From Elusimicrobia bacterium RIFOXYA2_FULL_50_26 (lineage in GTDB: Bacteria > Elusimicrobiota > Endomicrobiia > Endomicrobiales > XYA2-FULL-47-53), in the NCBI GenBank assembly GCA_001800355.1, contig MGVF01000019.1:1-35362 (forward strand): a stretch of 35,362 bases of DNA, written 5' to 3'. The notes beneath the pieces are model-generated. The model saw only the letters and a list, made by a program, of their open reading frames with translations. It made no database searches and was not told the DNA's origin. The translations under genes were made by a program, and so were the position numbers. Positions 32,637-35,362 of the stretch are shown here, in pieces. Numbering within the stretch: position 1 is the stretch's first letter; each line of letters starts with the position of its first letter.

Positions 32637-34636
32637 TATCTTCCTTCAAGCCGGCGGGGGATCAGCCGGCGGCAATAGAAAACCTGACCGTGGCGATCAC
32701 GGAAGGCAGGAAAGAGCAGGTATTGCTGGGGGTAACAGGCTCCGGCAAAACCTTTACCATCGCCAACCTGATTGAAAAAGTTCAGAAACCAACGCTTATA
32801 ATCTCGCCGAATAAAATACTCGCAGCCCAGCTTTACGCCGAATTCAAATCGTTCTTCCCGGAAAATGCCGTGGAGTATTTCATTTCTTATTACGATTATT
32901 ACCAGCCGGAAGCCTACATCCCCCAGACAGATACCTACATTGAAAAAGATTCTTCAATAAACGACCACATAGACCGCCTGAGGCTTAAGGCCACCACGTC
33001 ACTTCTTGAGCGCAAAGATGTTATAATCGTGGCGTCGGTATCGTGCATTTATAACCTGGGTTCGCCGGAGGAGTACCGCCAGATGTGCGTGTTCCTCAAG
33101 AAAGGCGAGGCAAAATCCCGGCAGGATATACTTACAGCGCTTGTCAACATTCACTACCAGCGTAACGATATTGAGTTCGGCCGCGGAACATTCAGGGTGC
33201 GCGGCGACACGCTGGAGATTTATCCCGCATACCTGGAGACGGCGCTGCGCGTGGAGCTTTTCGGCGATGAGATAGAGCGCATAAGTGAAATTCACCCGGT
33301 TACCGGCGCGGTTATATCCGGCAAGGAACGCGTTTACGTATATCCCGCACGCCATTTCGTTACCCCGCGGCCGCAACTTGAAATGGCGATTAAATCCATA
33401 GAGGACGAGCTTGCCCGGCGACTTATTGAGCTGAAACAGGAGGGGAAACTTCTTGAGCATCAGCGGCTTGAACAACGCACGCACTACGACATCGAAATGA
33501 TACGCGAAACCGGATTCTGCCACGGCATAGAAAACTATTCGCGTCTTATATCAGGCCGCCCCGCGGGATCCCGCCCCGCATGCCTTATTGATTATTTCCG
33601 CACCGCGGACAGCGGCGATTTTCTTACCGTGATTGACGAATCCCATATTACGGTGCCGCAGATACGCGGCATGTACGAAGGCGACCGCAGCCGCAAGCAA
33701 ACGCTTGTGGATTTCGGCTTCCGGCTTCCGTCGGCGCTGGACAACAGGCCACTGAAGTTTCATGAATTTGAAGCCATCACGAAACAGATTATCTACGTGT
33801 CCGCAACCCCGGCCGCATACGAACTTACAAAAACGCACGGCGAGGTGACGGAACTGATCATCCGTCCCACGGGGCTGATTGACCCCGAGGTGATTATACG
33901 TCCCATCGAACACCAGATTGACGATCTTATACGTGAAATAAATTATTGCGTCAAGCATAAACAACGCGTGCTTGTTACCACGCTCACCAAGCGGATGTCC
34001 GAAGATCTTACGGACTATCTGAAGGAGAAAGGGCTTCTTGTCCAGTACCTGCATTCGGAGATTGACGCGCTTGCCCGCGTTGATATTCTAAAGAACCTGC
34101 GCCTGGGCAAGTTTGACGTGCTGGTCGGCATAAACCTGCTGCGCGAAGGCCTCGACCTGCCCGAAGTCGGGCTTGTAGCGGTGCTTGATGCGGACAAGGA
34201 AGGTTTCCTGCGCTCGGAAACAACGCTTATCCAGGTCTGCGGAAGGGCTGCGCGCAACGTTGAGGGAAAAGTGATACTTTACGCCGACAATATGACAGGC
34301 TCCATGAGCCGCGCACTCGGTGAAATGAATCGCCGCCGCATAAAACAGGAAGAGTACAACAGGGCAAATAACATAACGCCGCGCTCCATCGTCAAAGCGG
34401 TGCATGACCTTGAAGAGTTCCAGTACAAGGCAAAAGAGGAAGGCCTTGCCAACCTTATAAGCGAATCCGCCGGCGAGTATGTAACGCCCGCGAACTTCAA
34501 TAAAATCGTCGCCGAGCTTGAGAAACAAATGCGCCAGGCCGCCGACAACCTGGATTTCGAGCTGGCCGCCCGCCTCCGCGACAAGATTTTCGCCCTGAAC
34601 GAAATGAACGCCAAACGCAAAGGCCGCGGTAAATAA
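32615..34636 (+). CDS. uvrB: Excinuclease ABC subunit UvrB
   Basis: A 673-residue DNA damage-verifying helicase of nucleotide excision repair. Walker A GVTGSGKT is at 39-46. The damage-probing beta-hairpin region begins [21 protein letters not shown] (about 90-110). DESH ([16 protein letters not shown]), the SATPAAYE block and the [13 protein letters not shown] and QVCGRAARN helicase motifs follow. The C-terminal UVR motif ([23 protein letters not shown]) contacts UvrC. The start is GTG, inside the end of surE; GGGGGCG about 9 nt upstream may serve for binding. The gene is complete and ordinary. UvrA and UvrC are not in the window. Confidence 0.97.
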   Translation: MDNRFKLVSSFKPAGDQPAAIENLTVAITEGRKEQVLLGVTGSGKTFTIANLIEKVQKPTLIISPNKILAAQLYAEFKSFFPENAVEYFISYYDYYQPEAYIPQTDTYIEKDSSINDHIDRLRLKATTSLLERKDVIIVASVSCIYNLGSPEEYRQMCVFLKKGEAKSRQDILTALVNIHYQRNDIEFGRGTFRVRGDTLEIYPAYLETALRVELFGDEIERISEIHPVTGAVISGKERVYVYPARHFVTPRPQLEMAIKSIEDELARRLIELKQEGKLLEHQRLEQRTHYDIEMIRETGFCHGIENYSRLISGRPAGSRPACLIDYFRTADSGDFLTVIDESHITVPQIRGMYEGDRSRKQTLVDFGFRLPSALDNRPLKFHEFEAITKQIIYVSATPAAYELTKTHGEVTELIIRPTGLIDPEVIIRPIEHQIDDLIREINYCVKHKQRVLVTTLTKRMSEDLTDYLKEKGLLVQYLHSEIDALARVDILKNLRLGKFDVLVGINLLREGLDLPEVGLVAVLDADKEGFLRSETTLIQVCGRAARNVEGKVILYADNMTGSMSRALGEMNRRRIKQEEYNRANNITPRSIVKAVHDLEEFQYKAKEEGLANLISESAGEYVTPANFNKIVAELEKQMRQAADNLDFELAARLRDKIFALNEMNAKRKGRGK

Positions 34637-34660
34637 TTCCACCAAAGGACGGTAAATTTT

Positions 34661-35362
34661 ATGCAACTATCCAAAAAATGGCTTGTTAAAATCTTATGTC
34701 CGGTTTTTGCTCAATTTCTTTTATTTTCGCCCTGCTTGAATGCCGGGACGCTTCTTATGCAGTACGGATTTGAAGACGCTCTTCCCTATCCGCCATATAG
34801 CACCGCAAGCCCCGGTAACGGGTGGCCTTTTACAAGCGTTGCATCCGCGTATTGGGGATATTTCACAAACGGCACAAATGTTGTCTATTCGGTTGGGAAT
34901 ATTCAGCCGCGCTCGGGCAACAAGTTCTGGGCGTTTCAATTCTGCACAACACAATATGATCCTTATATCGAAAAGACAGCAACCAGTATTGATGCCCATA
35001 TTAATATCGGCCTGGGCGATGTTGCCTACCCGACCGGTACGCATGACCTTATAGATTTATCAACGGATGTAAAGTCGGATACGCTCACAATACGTTACTG
35101 GTTTGCGCTTTACGGAAACTGGACATCGAGCCAGACCGCCATAGGAACCGATGGGCAACCCAGGGATATTGACGCAGCCGGCATGAAGTTTATCAGGGCA
35201 TATGCGGATGGAGGCAACTACCAGATTGGAATATTGGGTGCCCAGAATAACGACGATTCAGACCTGTTATTTCACCACACGGACGATGGCGGTATGTGGA
35301 ATGCCGGATGTTATTATCCTGTCGGCGCGATAACCAACCTGGACAACAAAAACTGGACATGC
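34661..35362 (+). CDS. Secreted protein of unknown function, 3'-truncated by window edge
   Basis: The frame is open from ATG 34661 through the last base (234 codons). A Sec signal peptide is clear: KK at residues 5-6, a hydrophobic stretch (about 9-24), and a likely signal peptidase I cut after LNA (about residue 28). The mature part is rich in Gly, Asn, Tyr, Trp and Asp (YGFEDALPYPPY, NGWPFTSV, WAFQF), a composition typical of beta-sandwich surface or exported proteins. I do not recognise a family. A C-terminal sorting signal such as PEP-CTERM cannot be tested because the end is missing. AAAGGA lies about 11 nt before the ATG. It is probably cotranscribed with or just after uvrB, with a 24-bp gap. 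Confidence 0.8.
   Translation, partial: MQLSKKWLVKILCPVFAQFLLFSPCLNAGTLLMQYGFEDALPYPPYSTASPGNGWPFTSVASAYWGYFTNGTNVVYSVGNIQPRSGNKFWAFQFCTTQYDPYIEKTATSIDAHINIGLGDVAYPTGTHDLIDLSTDVKSDTLTIRYWFALYGNWTSSQTAIGTDGQPRDIDAAGMKFIRAYADGGNYQIGILGAQNNDDSDLLFHHTDDGGMWNAGCYYPVGAITNLDNKNWTC

Overview
All recognised protein genes lie on the + strand. The genes suggest an uncultivated Gram-negative-type bacterium of mid GC content. The evidence is a meso-DAP-type MurE (DNPR motif), a division and cell-wall (dcw) cluster, an HrcA/CIRCE heat-shock operon, a class-A-like RNase P RNA, and an Sec-exported protein at the right edge. The phylum cannot be fixed from the sequence. My weak guess is a candidate phylum near the PVC/Omnitrophota/Elusimicrobiota part of the tree.

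Layout. (1) 1-4804: the distal part of a type III restriction-modification operon, mod (5' cut) - RhuM family gene - res. (2) 5120-11730: a consensus sigma-70 promoter with a CIRCE operator, then hrcA-grpE-dnaK-dnaJ-rsmE-mtaB, tightly packed. (3) 11718-12097: a HIT-family gene with its own promoter inside the end of mtaB. (4) 12239-17010: a macromolecular-synthesis operon rpsU-(NIF3-like)-dnaG-rpoD. (5) 17043-17386: a CAU tRNA (probably Ile2) and tRNA-Val(CAC), separated by a hairpin-rich spacer. (6) 17436-18945: a zinc-ribbon coiled-coil protein, an RNase HI-like protein and rnpB, overlapping one another. (7) 19177-19533: a half-size TauE/SafE (TSUP) membrane protein. (8) 19707-30973: the dcw cluster mraZ-rsmH-ftsL-ftsI-murE-murF-mraY-murD-ftsW-murG, starting with a promoter and three 10-bp-phased MraZ boxes. 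(9) 31097-31749: a VapBC toxin-antitoxin pair. (10) 31896-34636: surE-uvrB. (11) 34661 to the end: a secreted protein cut by the window edge.

The most striking non-genic structure is a family of five ~130-bp palindromic miniature elements (4813-4945, 18997-19130, 21120-21255, 30954-31082, 31752-31879). They have 13-bp terminal inverted repeats (GTGTCTCTTTAGC), and every copy is flanked by a readable 8-bp target-site duplication: two perfect in the present sequence and three matching 7 of 8. Two copies landed inside the 3' ends of essential genes, rsmH and murG, and now supply their last codons and stop codons. The pre-insertion C-termini can be reconstructed from the duplications. The vapBC module lies between two independently inserted copies, at the point where the dcw cluster breaks off after murG. 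A sixth repeat (19543-19668) has the same core inside different ends.

Other points of interest are the abrupt composition change inside mod, which suggests an exchanged target-recognition segment, and the RhuM gene translationally coupled to res.
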